A stretch of DNA of 64,000 nt, taken from positions 145,902-209,901 of the forward strand of contig NZ_LMVL02000008.1 of the NCBI RefSeq assembly GCF_001541345.2. The letters are read 5' to 3'. Under the pieces are notes generated by a model. The model did not search any database. It was not told the DNA's origin and saw only the letters and a program-made list of their open reading frames with translations. The translations under genes and the position numbers were made by a program. Source of the stretch: Gillisella vitis (GTDB lineage Bacteria; Pseudomonadota; Alphaproteobacteria; Rhizobiales; Rhizobiaceae). This document shows, piece after piece, positions 35,650 through 44,837 of the stretch. Every line of letters starts with the position of its first letter. Position 1 is the first letter of the stretch.

Positions 35650-36224
35650 TGCTCCGTCTCCTGCTGGCGCTTTGCCTTCGGTGGCCACTGGCTGGCGATC
35701 AGCGCCGCAAGCACACATTTCACCACGTCACCACCGATAAAGGGCATGAAGCCAACGGTCAGCAGTGTTGCGCCAGGAACGAAGAATGCAAGCCATGCGA
35801 GACCTGCGGCATAGACCAATGTCAGCCCAGCAAAACTGGCAACAAGGTGCATCGCCAGCCCGCGTCCATGGCCGATCAAACCGGTGAGCCAGGCCGCAAG
35901 CCAGTATCCGGCAAGATAGCCGCCAGTTGGCCCCATCATATAGGCAAGGCCGATGCCGCGTTCCGGTGAGCCGGAAAACACGGGCGCACCAACGGCACCG
36001 ACGGCCAGATAGGTGGTGAAGATGGTCAGCGACATCTGCGGCCCAAGCATCAGCGCGAACGCCATCACCGCAAAGGTATGCAATGTCATCGGGACCGGCC
36101 AGAAGGGGATTTGCACTTTGGCAGCCAAGGTCATCAGCAGCACCCCGGCTGAAACAACTATTATTTTATCGATAAAAATTGAAAATTTATTCTTATTGGC
36201 TCGAGAAAGAAGAGGAATGTCCAT
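35646..36224 (-). CDS. bioY: Biotin transporter BioY (S component)
   Basis: 192 residues from the ATG at 36224 with GGAGA upstream. After an unusual Lys/Ile/Phe-rich N-terminal tail (about 20 residues) comes the BioY core, AGVLLMTLAAKVQIPFWPVP and MTLHTFAVMAFALMLGP, then five or six membrane helices with GPTGGYLAGYWLAAWL, the biotin-binding region. BioY is the substrate-capture subunit of an ECF transporter; solitary BioY can also import biotin. The bioM/bioN partners are not seen nearby. A BioR-type box lies inside codons 17–20 and another in the promoter. Confidence 0.95.
   Translation of the reverse strand: MDIPLLSRANKNKFSIFIDKIIVVSAGVLLMTLAAKVQIPFWPVPMTLHTFAVMAFALMLGPQMSLTIFTTYLAVGAVGAPVFSGSPERGIGLAYMMGPTGGYLAGYWLAAWLTGLIGHGRGLAMHLVASFAGLTLVYAAGLAWLAFFVPGATLLTVGFMPFIGGDVVKCVLAALIASQWPPKAKRQQETEQ
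36166..36175. promoter_or_regulatory. BioR-type operator inside the bioY coding region
   Basis: TTATCGATAA fits the reported alphaproteobacterial BioR consensus TTATMKATAA. It lies 49–58 bases downstream of the bioY start codon first base, within the atypical N-terminal tail. Confidence 0.65.
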
Positions 36225-36256
36225 GTTGTCTCCAATTTTTTGTCTACTTTTAAAAA

Positions 36257-36266
36257 TTATCGATAA
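36257..36266. promoter_or_regulatory. BioR-type operator in the bioYB promoter
   Basis: A second TTATCGATAA lies just before the predicted −10/+1 region of bioY, 91 bases from the intragenic copy (start to start). Binding of the GntR-type repressor BioR in the presence of biotin signal is known for related operons. Confidence 0.75.
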
Positions 36267-36292
36267 AATATCGAGCTTGGGCTTATTGTCAA
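36265..36292 (-). promoter_or_regulatory. bioYB promoter
   Basis: On the minus strand TTGACA (36292–36287), a 16-base spacer and TATTTT (36270–36265) lie about 40 bases before the bioY start. The −10 overlaps the promoter BioR box, so the repressor would block RNA polymerase. Confidence 0.7.
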
Positions 36293-36525
36293 TCCCGGCG
36301 CTCGCCCTGCGAAGCCGTTGAGCCTTGTTGAGGCCCGGTGATTTCCCTCATTTTGAACTGGGATGTTCCCTTATGGCGGACTAAAGGCCGGAAAGGGATT
36401 GGAGACGCTGGAGCTTGGGAGGCGCAAAGGGGAAGCACATGTGAATAGCGGGTACATCCCATGAAAGCCGTGGCGCTTGCCTTTCATACCTCCTATATAA
36501 CCAGATCATTCCTCAAGGTTGCCCA

Positions 36526-38550
36526 ATGCGCTTTTCAAACGACTTTCTCGACGAGATCCGCGACCGCGTGCCGATTTCGGCCGTGATTGGCGCGCGCGTG
36601 CCGTGGGATCGCAAGAAAACCAACGTGTCGCGCGGGGATTACTGGGCCTGCTGCCCGTTTCACGGCGAAAAAAGCCCGAGCTTTCACTGCGAGGATCGCA
36701 AAGGCCGCTACCATTGCTTCGGCTGCGGGGTGTCCGGCGATCATTTTCGCTTTCTGACGGATCTGGAAGGCCTGAACTTTCCAGAGGCGGTCGAGCGGAT
36801 TGCCGACATGGCCGGTATCGCCATGCCCAAGGTGGATGCACGTGACATAGAGCGTGAGCGCGAGCGCACCAGCCTTCAGGATGTCATGGAAATGGCCACC
36901 CTGTTCTTTCAGGATCAGCTGCAAGCGGCCCAAGGCGCCAAGGCCCGGGCCTACCTGCGGGAGCGCGGGCTTTCGGGCCGTACCATCGAAACCTTCAGGC
37001 TGGGCTATGCACCGGAAAGCCGCAACGCGCTGAAGGAACATCTGGCTGGCAAAGGCGTGCCGAAGGAGCAGATCGAGGCCTGCGGGCTGGTGGTGCATGG
37101 GCCGGATATTCCGGTCTCCTATGACCGTTTCCGCGACCGGATCATGTTTCCGATTCTGTCTTCCCGCGACAAGGTGATTGCCTTTGGCGGACGGGCGATG
37201 TCGCCGGATGCGCCAGCCAAATATCTCAATTCCAACGAGACGGAGCTGTTTCACAAGGGCAATGTGCTCTATAATTTCTCCCGCGCCCGGCGGACGCTTC
37301 AGGGCGCCGATGGGGCAGAGACGATCATTGCCGTGGAAGGCTATATGGATGTGATCGCGCTCTATCAGGCGGGCGTGGAAAATGCCGTTGCGCCACTTGG
37401 CACGGCGCTGACTGAAAACCAGCTGGAACTGATGTGGAAAATGACGCCGCAGCCGGTCCTGTGTTTCGATGGCGACGGTGCCGGGCAACGCGCGGCGTTT
37501 CGCGCCGTCGATCTTGCGCTGCCGCATCTGAAGCCCGGAAAAAGCGTCCGCTTCGCCATGCTGCCGGATGGCAAGGACCCTGACGATCTGGTCAAGCAGG
37601 ATGGCCGCGCACCTTTTGACCGGGTATTGGCCGAGGCCCGCTCGCTGGATGAGATGGTCTGGGTACGCGAAACAGGCCAGGGCCGGTTCGATACGCCGGA
37701 GCAACGTGCCGAGCTTGAGGCGCGGTTAAAGCAGATCGTCAATATCATTGCCGATGAGAATGTGCGTCGCCACTATCAGCAGAATGTCCGAGACCGGCTC
37801 TATGGGTTCTTCCAGGGGCAGGGAACGGCTCGGGCCGGGCGCGGCAATTTCGAGCGTGGCGGTGGTGGTTTTGCCGGTAACCGGCCCGGCAATGGCCGGT
37901 TTCAAAACGGCGCGGGTGGACGCGGCGCGCCGGGTGGCCAGCGTCCTGGCAGCACGGTGGCCTCCGACCGGTTGACGCGGTCGGGCATGGTTAGCCGCAG
38001 CCACGACCAGCCCAGCCTGCGCGAAAGCGTGCTGGCGCTGACCATCGTCAATCATCCGCAATTGTTGCAGGAGGATTATGACGAGATTTCCTGCATCGAT
38101 TTCGATAGCCGTGATCTACAAAGGCTTTGGCCAGCGGTGCTGACCGCAGTTGCGCAAACCGGGGCGCAATTGACCCGCGAAGATCTGTCCGAACGGCTGA
38201 CGGCAAGTGGCTTCGATACGCTGCTAAAAGCGCTGGACCAGCAGATCCGCAATGCCAGACTGTGGACGGCAACGACGGTTGCCGCGCTGGAAGACGCCCG
38301 CGAGGGCTATACCCAGGCGCTGTCCCTGCATAAGCGCGCCAAAGCGCTGCGCCGCCAGCGCATCGAGCTGGAACGCGAGATTGCCGAGGCAACCGAAGCC
38401 GATGACGCCGGGCGGATTGATGGGCTGATGTCGGTTCTGCAGGAAGTGCAGCTGGAAATCGTTCGGATGGAGAACCAGGAAGCGATCATCGATGGCTTCG
38501 GCGTGATGTCGGGCCGTGTCAAGGGACCGGCCTACGGTCACAATTCATAA
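36526..38550 (+). CDS. dnaG: DNA primase
   Basis: 674 residues from the ATG at 36526. It has the N-terminal CHC2 zinc-binding domain (CPFHGEKSPSFHCEDRKGRY, Cys43/His46/Cys64/Cys67), the TOPRIM RNA-polymerase core with IIAVEGYMDVIALYQAGVEN and FDGDGAGQRAAFRAV, and a C-terminal DnaB-binding helical domain. Between core and tail is a Gly/Arg/Asn-rich linker (about residues 430–480: FERGGGGFAGNRPGNG), probably disordered. It makes RNA primers at the replication fork. It sits upstream of rpoD in the classic macromolecular-synthesis order. Confidence 0.97.
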   Translation: MRFSNDFLDEIRDRVPISAVIGARVPWDRKKTNVSRGDYWACCPFHGEKSPSFHCEDRKGRYHCFGCGVSGDHFRFLTDLEGLNFPEAVERIADMAGIAMPKVDARDIERERERTSLQDVMEMATLFFQDQLQAAQGAKARAYLRERGLSGRTIETFRLGYAPESRNALKEHLAGKGVPKEQIEACGLVVHGPDIPVSYDRFRDRIMFPILSSRDKVIAFGGRAMSPDAPAKYLNSNETELFHKGNVLYNFSRARRTLQGADGAETIIAVEGYMDVIALYQAGVENAVAPLGTALTENQLELMWKMTPQPVLCFDGDGAGQRAAFRAVDLALPHLKPGKSVRFAMLPDGKDPDDLVKQDGRAPFDRVLAEARSLDEMVWVRETGQGRFDTPEQRAELEARLKQIVNIIADENVRRHYQQNVRDRLYGFFQGQGTARAGRGNFERGGGGFAGNRPGNGRFQNGAGGRGAPGGQRPGSTVASDRLTRSGMVSRSHDQPSLRESVLALTIVNHPQLLQEDYDEISCIDFDSRDLQRLWPAVLTAVAQTGAQLTREDLSERLTASGFDTLLKALDQQIRNARLWTATTVAALEDAREGYTQALSLHKRAKALRRQRIELEREIAEATEADDAGRIDGLMSVLQEVQLEIVRMENQEAIIDGFGVMSGRVKGPAYGHNS

Positions 38551-39222
38551 CGCTTTTGCAAGCTTTGTTATGGCAGATACCGAACGCGCCCCTTGTATCG
38601 GCGGCGTGAGTGCCTAAATCTCAGTTCAAACCGGGTCATGTTCCTGAGATCGAGGCCTGCCTGTACCAAAAGGACAGGTTAATGACGTGACGATTGAATG
38701 GCTCCCTGCCGTCTGAGGCGTGTGCGGAGGCGTTCGGATAAGGAGCGTAGAGCGAGATGAATGGGTTTTTCGCGATATCAACAGGCACAATCGCTTTAAA
38801 AGGCTTGACGTATCGATAAATTGTGGGAATCACGGTCAAACGAAAAAATGAGGTGACGCAGGTTGCGCCGGGTCTATGCTGGCGGGCTTCGTCGCCTGTT
38901 TGTGCAGTTATACTGCAATCGGCGGGAACCATGGTGGTCAATCGGGAATTAGACATCGCGGCGTAACGGCCTTTAGAGCGTGTGAAACGCAACAAGGCTG
39001 GTATAACGTTCGGCATTTAGGGCATGGTTTATCTTCGGCCGCATCTGGTTTGAGAAATTATGCTGCACATTTAGGGTTTTACAGGGCTTTTCGTGCGTAT
39101 GGTCAACGCATGGCACTGTAGGTCGTAACCAGTGATTCGCAGTGGTCAGTGCAAGGCTATGCCCCATCTGGCGCGTGACAGCACTGCGGAAAATTGAAGC
39201 GTCAGGGAAAGCGACGAGACAT
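38551..39222. other. Intergenic region between dnaG and rpoD
   Basis: About 670 bases with no convincing coding frame. It must hold the rpoD promoter(s) and a long leader. A CTTGAC element near 38803 has no clear −10 partner. The ribosome-binding region before the rpoD ATG is weak (GACGAGACAT). No RNA family was recognised. Confidence 0.45.
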
Positions 39223-41268
39223 ATGGCAACCAAGGTCAAGGAAAACGAAGAAGCCGAGAACGAGCGCGATGGCGCGACCGACGGTCCGCTTCTCGATCTT
39301 TCGGATGACGCGGTCAAAAAAATGATCAAGGCCGCCAAGAAGCGCGGCTACGTCACTATGGATGAGTTGAATTCGGTTCTGCCGTCTGAGGAAGTGACCT
39401 CGGAGCAGATCGAAGACACCATGGCGATGCTTTCCGACATGGGCATCAACGTCGTCGAGGACGAGGACGCCGAAGATCCGGCAGCCGAAGAAAGCGACGG
39501 TGACGAAGAGGCCGAAAGCGAAGGCGGCGAGCTGGCGCCTGCTGGCAATACCGCTGTTGCCACAGCCAAGAAGAAAGAGCCGACCGACCGCACGGACGAC
39601 CCGGTGCGCATGTACCTGCGCGAAATGGGCTCGGTCGAGCTTCTGTCGCGCGAAGGCGAAATCGCCATTGCCAAGCGCATCGAGGCTGGCCGCGAAACGA
39701 TGATCGCCGGTCTCTGCGAAAGCCCGCTGACCTTCCAGGCGCTGATTATCTGGCGTGACGAACTGAACGAAGGCACGACGCTGCTGCGCGAGATTATCGA
39801 TCTCGAGACCACCTATTCCGGTCCCGAGGCCAAGGCCGCGCCGCAATTCCAGAGCCCGGAAAAGATTGAGGCGGACCGCAAGGCTGCCGAGGAAAAGGAA
39901 AAGACCCGCCGGGTCCGCTCCAGCGAAGACGACATCACCAATGTCGGCGGCGACATGCCCATGCCGGAAGAAGAGGAAGAGGACGAAGACGAGTCCAATC
40001 TTTCGCTGGCCGCCATGGAAGCCGAGCTGCGCCCGCAGGTCATGGAAACCCTCGACCTGATCGCCGATACCTATAAGAAGCTGCGCAAGTTGCAGGACCA
40101 GCAGGTGGAAGCGCGCCTCGCCTGTGCCGGCACGCTGTCATCGGGCCAAGAGCGGCGCTACAAGGAGCTGAAGGATCAGCTGATCACGGCAGTAAAGTCA
40201 CTGTCGCTGAACCAGAACCGGATCGACAGCCTTGTCGAGCAGCTCTACGACATTTCTAAGCGCCTGATGCAGAACGAAGGCCGTCTGCTGCGGCTGGCTG
40301 AAAGCTACGGCGTCAAGCGCGATAGCTTCCTGGAACAGTATCAGGGCGCGGAACTTGATCCGAACTGGATGAAGTCGGTCGGCAATCTGGCTGCCCGTGG
40401 CTGGAAGGACTTCGCCCGCGAGGAAAACAACACGATCCGGGAAATCCGTCAGGAAATCCAGAATCTGGCGACCGAAACCGGCATTTCCATCGCCGAATTC
40501 CGTCGTATTGTCTCCATGGTGCAGAAGGGCGAACGCGAAGCCCGGATCGCCAAGAAGGAAATGGTCGAGGCCAATCTGCGTCTGGTTATTTCGATTGCCA
40601 AGAAATACACCAATCGCGGACTGCAATTCCTCGACCTGATCCAGGAAGGCAATATCGGCCTGATGAAGGCGGTCGATAAGTTCGAATACCGGCGTGGCTA
40701 CAAGTTCTCCACCTATGCGACGTGGTGGATCAGGCAGGCAATCACCCGGTCGATTGCCGACCAGGCCCGCACGATCCGTATTCCGGTGCATATGATCGAA
40801 ACGATCAACAAGATCGTTCGCACATCGCGCCAGATGCTGCACGAAATTGGCCGCGAACCGACCCCGGAAGAACTGGCTGAAAAGCTCGCCATGCCGCTCG
40901 AAAAAGTCCGCAAGGTGCTGAAAATCGCCAAGGAGCCGATCTCGCTCGAAACCCCTGTGGGCGACGAGGAAGATTCGCATCTCGGCGACTTCATCGAGGA
41001 CAAGAACGCGCTGCTGCCCATCGACGCCGCCATTCAGGCCAACCTGCGCGAAACCACCACCCGCGTGCTGGCCTCGCTGACACCGCGCGAAGAGCGCGTG
41101 CTGCGCATGCGCTTCGGTATCGGCATGAACACTGACCATACGCTGGAAGAAGTCGGCCAACAGTTCTCGGTCACCCGCGAACGTATCCGCCAGATCGAAG
41201 CCAAGGCCCTGCGAAAGCTCAAGCATCCAAGCCGCTCGCGCAAATTGCGCAGCTTCCTGGACAGCTAA
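39223..41268 (+). CDS. rpoD: RNA polymerase primary sigma factor RpoD (sigma-70/SigA)
   Basis: 681 residues from the ATG at 39223 (MATKVKENEEAENERDGATD); the frame is open to 39142 but that part is uncoded. Region 1.1 (KMIKAAKKRGYVTMDELNSV) precedes an acidic tract (EEEEEDEDE, about residues 250–258) in the non-conserved region. Region 1.2 is DPVRMYLREMGSVELLSREG, region 2 contains KFSTYATWWIRQAITRSIAD (−10 recognition), region 3 the RIPVHMIETINKI segment, and region 4 the HTH VGQQFSVTRERIRQIEAKAL (−35). It directs housekeeping transcription. Confidence 0.98.
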   Translation: MATKVKENEEAENERDGATDGPLLDLSDDAVKKMIKAAKKRGYVTMDELNSVLPSEEVTSEQIEDTMAMLSDMGINVVEDEDAEDPAAEESDGDEEAESEGGELAPAGNTAVATAKKKEPTDRTDDPVRMYLREMGSVELLSREGEIAIAKRIEAGRETMIAGLCESPLTFQALIIWRDELNEGTTLLREIIDLETTYSGPEAKAAPQFQSPEKIEADRKAAEEKEKTRRVRSSEDDITNVGGDMPMPEEEEEDEDESNLSLAAMEAELRPQVMETLDLIADTYKKLRKLQDQQVEARLACAGTLSSGQERRYKELKDQLITAVKSLSLNQNRIDSLVEQLYDISKRLMQNEGRLLRLAESYGVKRDSFLEQYQGAELDPNWMKSVGNLAARGWKDFAREENNTIREIRQEIQNLATETGISIAEFRRIVSMVQKGEREARIAKKEMVEANLRLVISIAKKYTNRGLQFLDLIQEGNIGLMKAVDKFEYRRGYKFSTYATWWIRQAITRSIADQARTIRIPVHMIETINKIVRTSRQMLHEIGREPTPEELAEKLAMPLEKVRKVLKIAKEPISLETPVGDEEDSHLGDFIEDKNALLPIDAAIQANLRETTTRVLASLTPREERVLRMRFGIGMNTDHTLEEVGQQFSVTRERIRQIEAKALRKLKHPSRSRKLRSFLDS

Positions 41269-41292
41269 GTTTAGCGAAGAGACAAGAGTAGA

Positions 41293-41317
41293 AAACCCGG
41301 CGGAAACGCCGGGTTTT
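41293..41317 (+). terminator. Intrinsic terminator after rpoD
   Basis: A stem AAACCCGGCG / CGCCGGGTTT with a GAAA tetraloop is followed by TT. It lies 24 bases after the rpoD stop. Confidence 0.92.
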
Positions 41318-41326
41318 TGCATTTAA

Positions 41327-41740
41327 GGGTGGGGAAGGATGGTTGCTGATGGAGCGGGGTTTACCCCCCTCTGTCCTGCCGGACATCTCCCCCTCAAGGG
41401 GGGAGATCGACGTGGAGCAGTCCTCTCACGCGCATAACAATCGATTCTATTTCACAATAGGCTTGATGGGGAAACGGGCATGCACCACCATCCGATCTCC
41501 CCCCTTGAGGGGGAGATGCCTGTGAGGGTGGGGAAGGATGGTTGCTGATGGAGCGGGGTTTACCCCCCCCTCTGTCCTGCCGGACATCTCCCCCTCAAGG
41601 GGAGAGATCGACGTGGAGCAGTCCTCTCACGCGCATAACAATCGATTCTATTTCGCAACAGGCTTGATGGGGAAACGGGTATGCACCACCATCCGATCTC
41701 CCCCCTTGAGGGGGAGATGCCTGGCAAGGCAGAGGGGGGT
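41327..41740. repeat. Tandem pair of MITE-like palindromic repeat units (period about 199 bp)
   Basis: Two nearly identical units (41327–41525 and 41526–41740) follow the rpoD terminator. Each opens with a CT-rich arm (CCTCTGTCCTGCCGGACATC, then TCTCCCCCTCAAGGGG) and closes with the inverted arm (CTCCCCCCTTGAGGGGGAGA, then TGCCTGGCAAGGCAGAGGGG in unit 2). Between the arms is a shared 80-base AT-richer core. The whole resembles the non-autonomous palindromic elements scattered in rhizobial genomes. The closing arm of unit 1 is truncated. Open frames across it are the same peptide twice and are not genes. Confidence 0.85.
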
Positions 41741-42620
41741 GAGCGGCATATCAAACCGTCTGCGCCTTGTCCTGTGGTTCAATCTGAACCTGACAAACTC
41801 CCGCTGCCGGATGCTTACGTATTGCGGACCGATAGGGCGGCAATGGTAGACGGAACGCTGGCGGCGGATGAGGTGACCACGGTGGGCTTTGCAATGGGCG
41901 GCGCGGGGTTCGCGGCAACCAAATATCCCGTCCGCGAGGGGGCTGGTGGTATGCTGGCCGCTATGGCGGATGCTGATGTCATTTTGTTCTCCTGACCGGC
42001 CTTTTCCCTATCATGTGGCATCGTCCGGTTGACCGCGAGGCCGTCATCGCCCCGCCAGAATAACCGGGCCTGCCCGGCGCGCGCCAATATCCTGTAGACC
42101 CATGAGTAAATTCTGATTTGAGAAAGGATAATTTTATCGATTGCGCATAATGCAGCGCAAAAATTGTTGCAATGGCGAAATTCTCGCTGCACGGGTGTGC
42201 GTTTTCAAAAAAATCGTGCCGCAAGCCCGCGCGGTAAGGGGCTGATCTTGCTGCATCAACGCCCTCATCCCTGCCCAATAAAATCCCATCTGCCCCACTT
42301 CCAATCCCCACCCTTTATGCGCTAAACATCGGGTGAGATCGGTTGTAACACGCCGATCTTGGGGCGTGGAAACCCCGGTTAAAGCGGTCAGTGTCGATCG
42401 TTAAATGACACCCCTCAGCCATAGGTTTGTGGCTGAGGCGGTGAACTGTGTCTATACGGTTCGCTCTCTACCATTCTCTATGGTCGGGGAGGTCTCGGCG
42501 TATGTCCAGAGCTTCGGCTTAAAGGTCGAGGCGGTCGTCTTTACCGGCTTTCCAACTCCCCGATCACCAGAGGGCAAAACCCTCCGGTGATCGCTCGTGT
42601 TGTTCACAGGGAGCGCCGCA
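41741..42620. other. Non-coding stretch after the repeat pair
   Basis: About 880 bases without a credible gene; frames on both strands lack a start site and protein-like composition. It contains an AT-rich section (42100–42200) and, at the right end, a stem-loop (CGATCACC…GGTGATCG, 42561–42593) just before the small membrane protein gene. It could be remnant sequence from a past insertion. Confidence 0.45.
42561..42593. repeat. Stem-loop upstream of the small membrane protein gene
   Basis: CGATCACCAGAGGG pairs with CCCTCCGGTGATCG (one mismatch) around a CAAAA loop. It lies 28 bases upstream of the next start codon, with no T-run. It may be a leader hairpin. Confidence 0.5.
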
Positions 42621-42938
42621 ATGGAGACTTACGATATCTGGGCTGACCTTCTCGCCACCTTCCGTGCCTCACCGGATGCGATCAAGGCGCTGTGGCTGCT
42701 GATCCCGCCGGGCATGTTTCTGGCTGTCCTGGCACTGCTGCTCCGCTACCGCCTGCGACGCAGAGAAACAGACAAAAACACCGAACTGACCTACACCGTC
42801 ATCCGCCAGGACGACCAGACCGTGCAAATCTACAGCCACGGCCCCGGCAATCCCCAACGGGACCCAATTTTCCTGCCCGTAACAAGAGCCGACAGCGGCA
42901 AATTGCTTGAGTACTGGGAACGGTCTGAGCATTCTTAG
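42621..42938 (+). CDS. Small membrane protein, function unknown
   Basis: 105 residues from the ATG at 42621 (METYDIWADLLATFRASPDA), preceded by CAGGGAG. One strong membrane helix (LWLLIPPGMFLAVLALLLRY, about 25–45) is followed by a basic stop-transfer RLRRRETDKN and a soluble C-terminal domain with a predicted beta hairpin (LTYTVIRQDDQTVQIYSHG). No family was assigned. It is 149 bases upstream of the unknown 557-residue protein on the same strand; the two may be functionally linked but differ in composition. Confidence 0.65.
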   Translation: METYDIWADLLATFRASPDAIKALWLLIPPGMFLAVLALLLRYRLRRRETDKNTELTYTVIRQDDQTVQIYSHGPGNPQRDPIFLPVTRADSGKLLEYWERSEHS

Positions 42939-43087
42939 TGGTGCGTTGCGGTTGGTTCCGGGGCGAAACCACTATTGGATTTGCTTTACAGTGGAAAACG
43001 GGGAGCGAATGATACTTGGAGCAACTTTGCCTTGTTGGAAAAGGTGCGGTTGTGCATGGTATGTCGGGGCCAAGGGCAGGGGTGTTT

Positions 43088-44761
43088 ATGACGGATCATG
43101 TGCCGACGATTGATGAGATTGATAATGTAGATAAGCTTGCGGTTTATCTCGCGACCCAGCCCATTCAAGTGGCGCAGATTGTAGCGTTTCGGTCTGCTTT
43201 ACGGATTTTGCCATTTTCGTATCAAGCAGCTTTTCTGGAAAATGACATTCATTTGGCTGGACGATTAAGAGTTTCGGCTTTTCGAGCGCTTTTTTTGTGT
43301 TGGGTGGACCTACGCTATCGTAATGAAATTTCTGATCTTCAGTTGAATATCGATGCGGCGGCTGTGGCTGCGGATAGTTCAGACGTCGCTGCCCATAATG
43401 CATCAGAGCACACTGCCGCTTTAACTCTCGTAGACGGTGCGAGAGTGTCGGTTAGAGCTGCTGCTTCAGCAACTCATCGTGTTAACGTTGATCCAATTCA
43501 CCAAGCTAAAAGAACTGTGCTTGGTACGATATACGTGGTTGCTGAACGTCCTGTTGTTTGGTCTGTCATTCGACGCGATTTGTCAGTTATGATGGCGGAC
43601 GGCGCCGAATTCCTCTTGCAATCGCCGCTTTGGATTGGTGCTGAAGTACCAGAAAGGGTCAAACAAGCGGACTCCGCGTTCTGGAAAGACATATCTGCCC
43701 TTGGAGTTCAATGGGCACCTGTTTGGGATTGGTATTCACATATCAAGGGCGGAGTGCTTCCCTTCGAAGATTTGGGAAGCAGGTTTGAAAATGCCGTGAT
43801 TGGTCTTGCCCAGGAACGTAACGAATTTTGGGATCGTAATCCTGACGTCGTGATGAAAGACATTTCCGAGCGATTAACATTGATGCCTCCTATGCCATCC
43901 GAACCGGAGCCGGGGCCTGGACCTCATTACGATATTATCGATGGAAAGCTTGGAATCGTCGCAAGTCTACCTCATTCGGATGAGGTCAATACGCAGACTA
44001 AGCTTTTCGAGCGGCTGCGCCTCGATGTTGATCGATTGGTAAGCGCTGCCCATAAAATCGATAATAGCCAACCCAATCTGGTGTTTTCCATTCGTGAATA
44101 TGCCGCGTTGCTTGATACTCCTTTGGATACGTTGGACGTGACCGGGGTTTGGGCGGTAGGTGGCAGTTTAGCTGGCTTTGCGCAATCGTTTCGTGAGCAA
44201 AACCGCAACCGAACCCTTGCCGATCCGCTTGAGCCAGAAGTGGATGGCCTTTTACAAAGCGTGATCCGCCAGCATGGTGCGTTTATCATGGGCTTTGAAG
44301 AAGGCCGTGATCTTGTAGATCGCGCTGATCGGTTCGCGCTTGATTCCGACAAGCTTCATGGCCTTGAGGAGAGCGGTAATCCGCTGATTGCGGAATTGGC
44401 GTCCAATGCGGATTTGGTGAGTGATGATGCACGGGCGGTGCATAAATCCGTAAGTGACGTGCTGCATGACGCTGGATGGACAATTGCACGAAACTGCTAC
44501 ACTGGATTTTTGACTATTCGAAATGCGGTGCGGATTATAATCAAGGTGGTCCTTGGCAATGATCCGAATGTGCTTGCGGTTTTGGGTGGTGTCGCCGCCA
44601 TTTCGACTATCTGTGGCGATCCAAATTTAGATTTTCTAAGAACGGCAATTCCTTTTTTGCAGGCAAATAAACAGAACTTATTGGCATTTTTCCAGCATTA
44701 TCCAGAGATGCGTTCTTATATAAAATGGGTGCTTCATATCGTGCGGAATGAAACCAAATAA
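43088..44761 (+). CDS. Protein of unknown function (557 residues)
   Basis: Starts at ATG 43088 (MTDHVPTIDEIDNVDKLAVY), the best-placed start in a frame open to 43016. Codons are AT-richer than in the neighbours, suggesting later arrival. Residues 30–130 are helical. A proline-rich hinge EPEPGPGPHYDIIDGKLG (about 280–297) divides the protein; after it come helices that may dimerise (about 300–420). The C-terminus has a hydrophobic segment (LAVLGGVAAISTI, about 505–517) that may be a membrane anchor. No catalytic motif was seen and no family was recognised, although the PGPGPHY hinge recalls a family of unannotated alphaproteobacterial proteins. Confidence 0.7.
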   Translation: MTDHVPTIDEIDNVDKLAVYLATQPIQVAQIVAFRSALRILPFSYQAAFLENDIHLAGRLRVSAFRALFLCWVDLRYRNEISDLQLNIDAAAVAADSSDVAAHNASEHTAALTLVDGARVSVRAAASATHRVNVDPIHQAKRTVLGTIYVVAERPVVWSVIRRDLSVMMADGAEFLLQSPLWIGAEVPERVKQADSAFWKDISALGVQWAPVWDWYSHIKGGVLPFEDLGSRFENAVIGLAQERNEFWDRNPDVVMKDISERLTLMPPMPSEPEPGPGPHYDIIDGKLGIVASLPHSDEVNTQTKLFERLRLDVDRLVSAAHKIDNSQPNLVFSIREYAALLDTPLDTLDVTGVWAVGGSLAGFAQSFREQNRNRTLADPLEPEVDGLLQSVIRQHGAFIMGFEEGRDLVDRADRFALDSDKLHGLEESGNPLIAELASNADLVSDDARAVHKSVSDVLHDAGWTIARNCYTGFLTIRNAVRIIIKVVLGNDPNVLAVLGGVAAISTICGDPNLDFLRTAIPFLQANKQNLLAFFQHYPEMRSYIKWVLHIVRNETK

Positions 44762-44837
44762 ATCTATTGGAATTCTGCCATTCTCGATTAAGGCACGCGA
44801 TGTTTTGCATAACTATTGGCGTTAATCTAAACGCCAA

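Noticed and set aside
38636..39016. 126-codon minus-strand frame between dnaG and rpoD
   Set aside because: No start site and no protein-like composition; the stretch is more likely the rpoD leader.
41293..41740. CRISPR array
   Set aside because: Only two units of about 199 bases with inverted arms; there are no short spaced repeats and no cas genes.
41343..41849. Two similar small plus-strand proteins
   Set aside because: They read through the palindromic repeat units; the shared peptide reflects DNA duplication, not coding.
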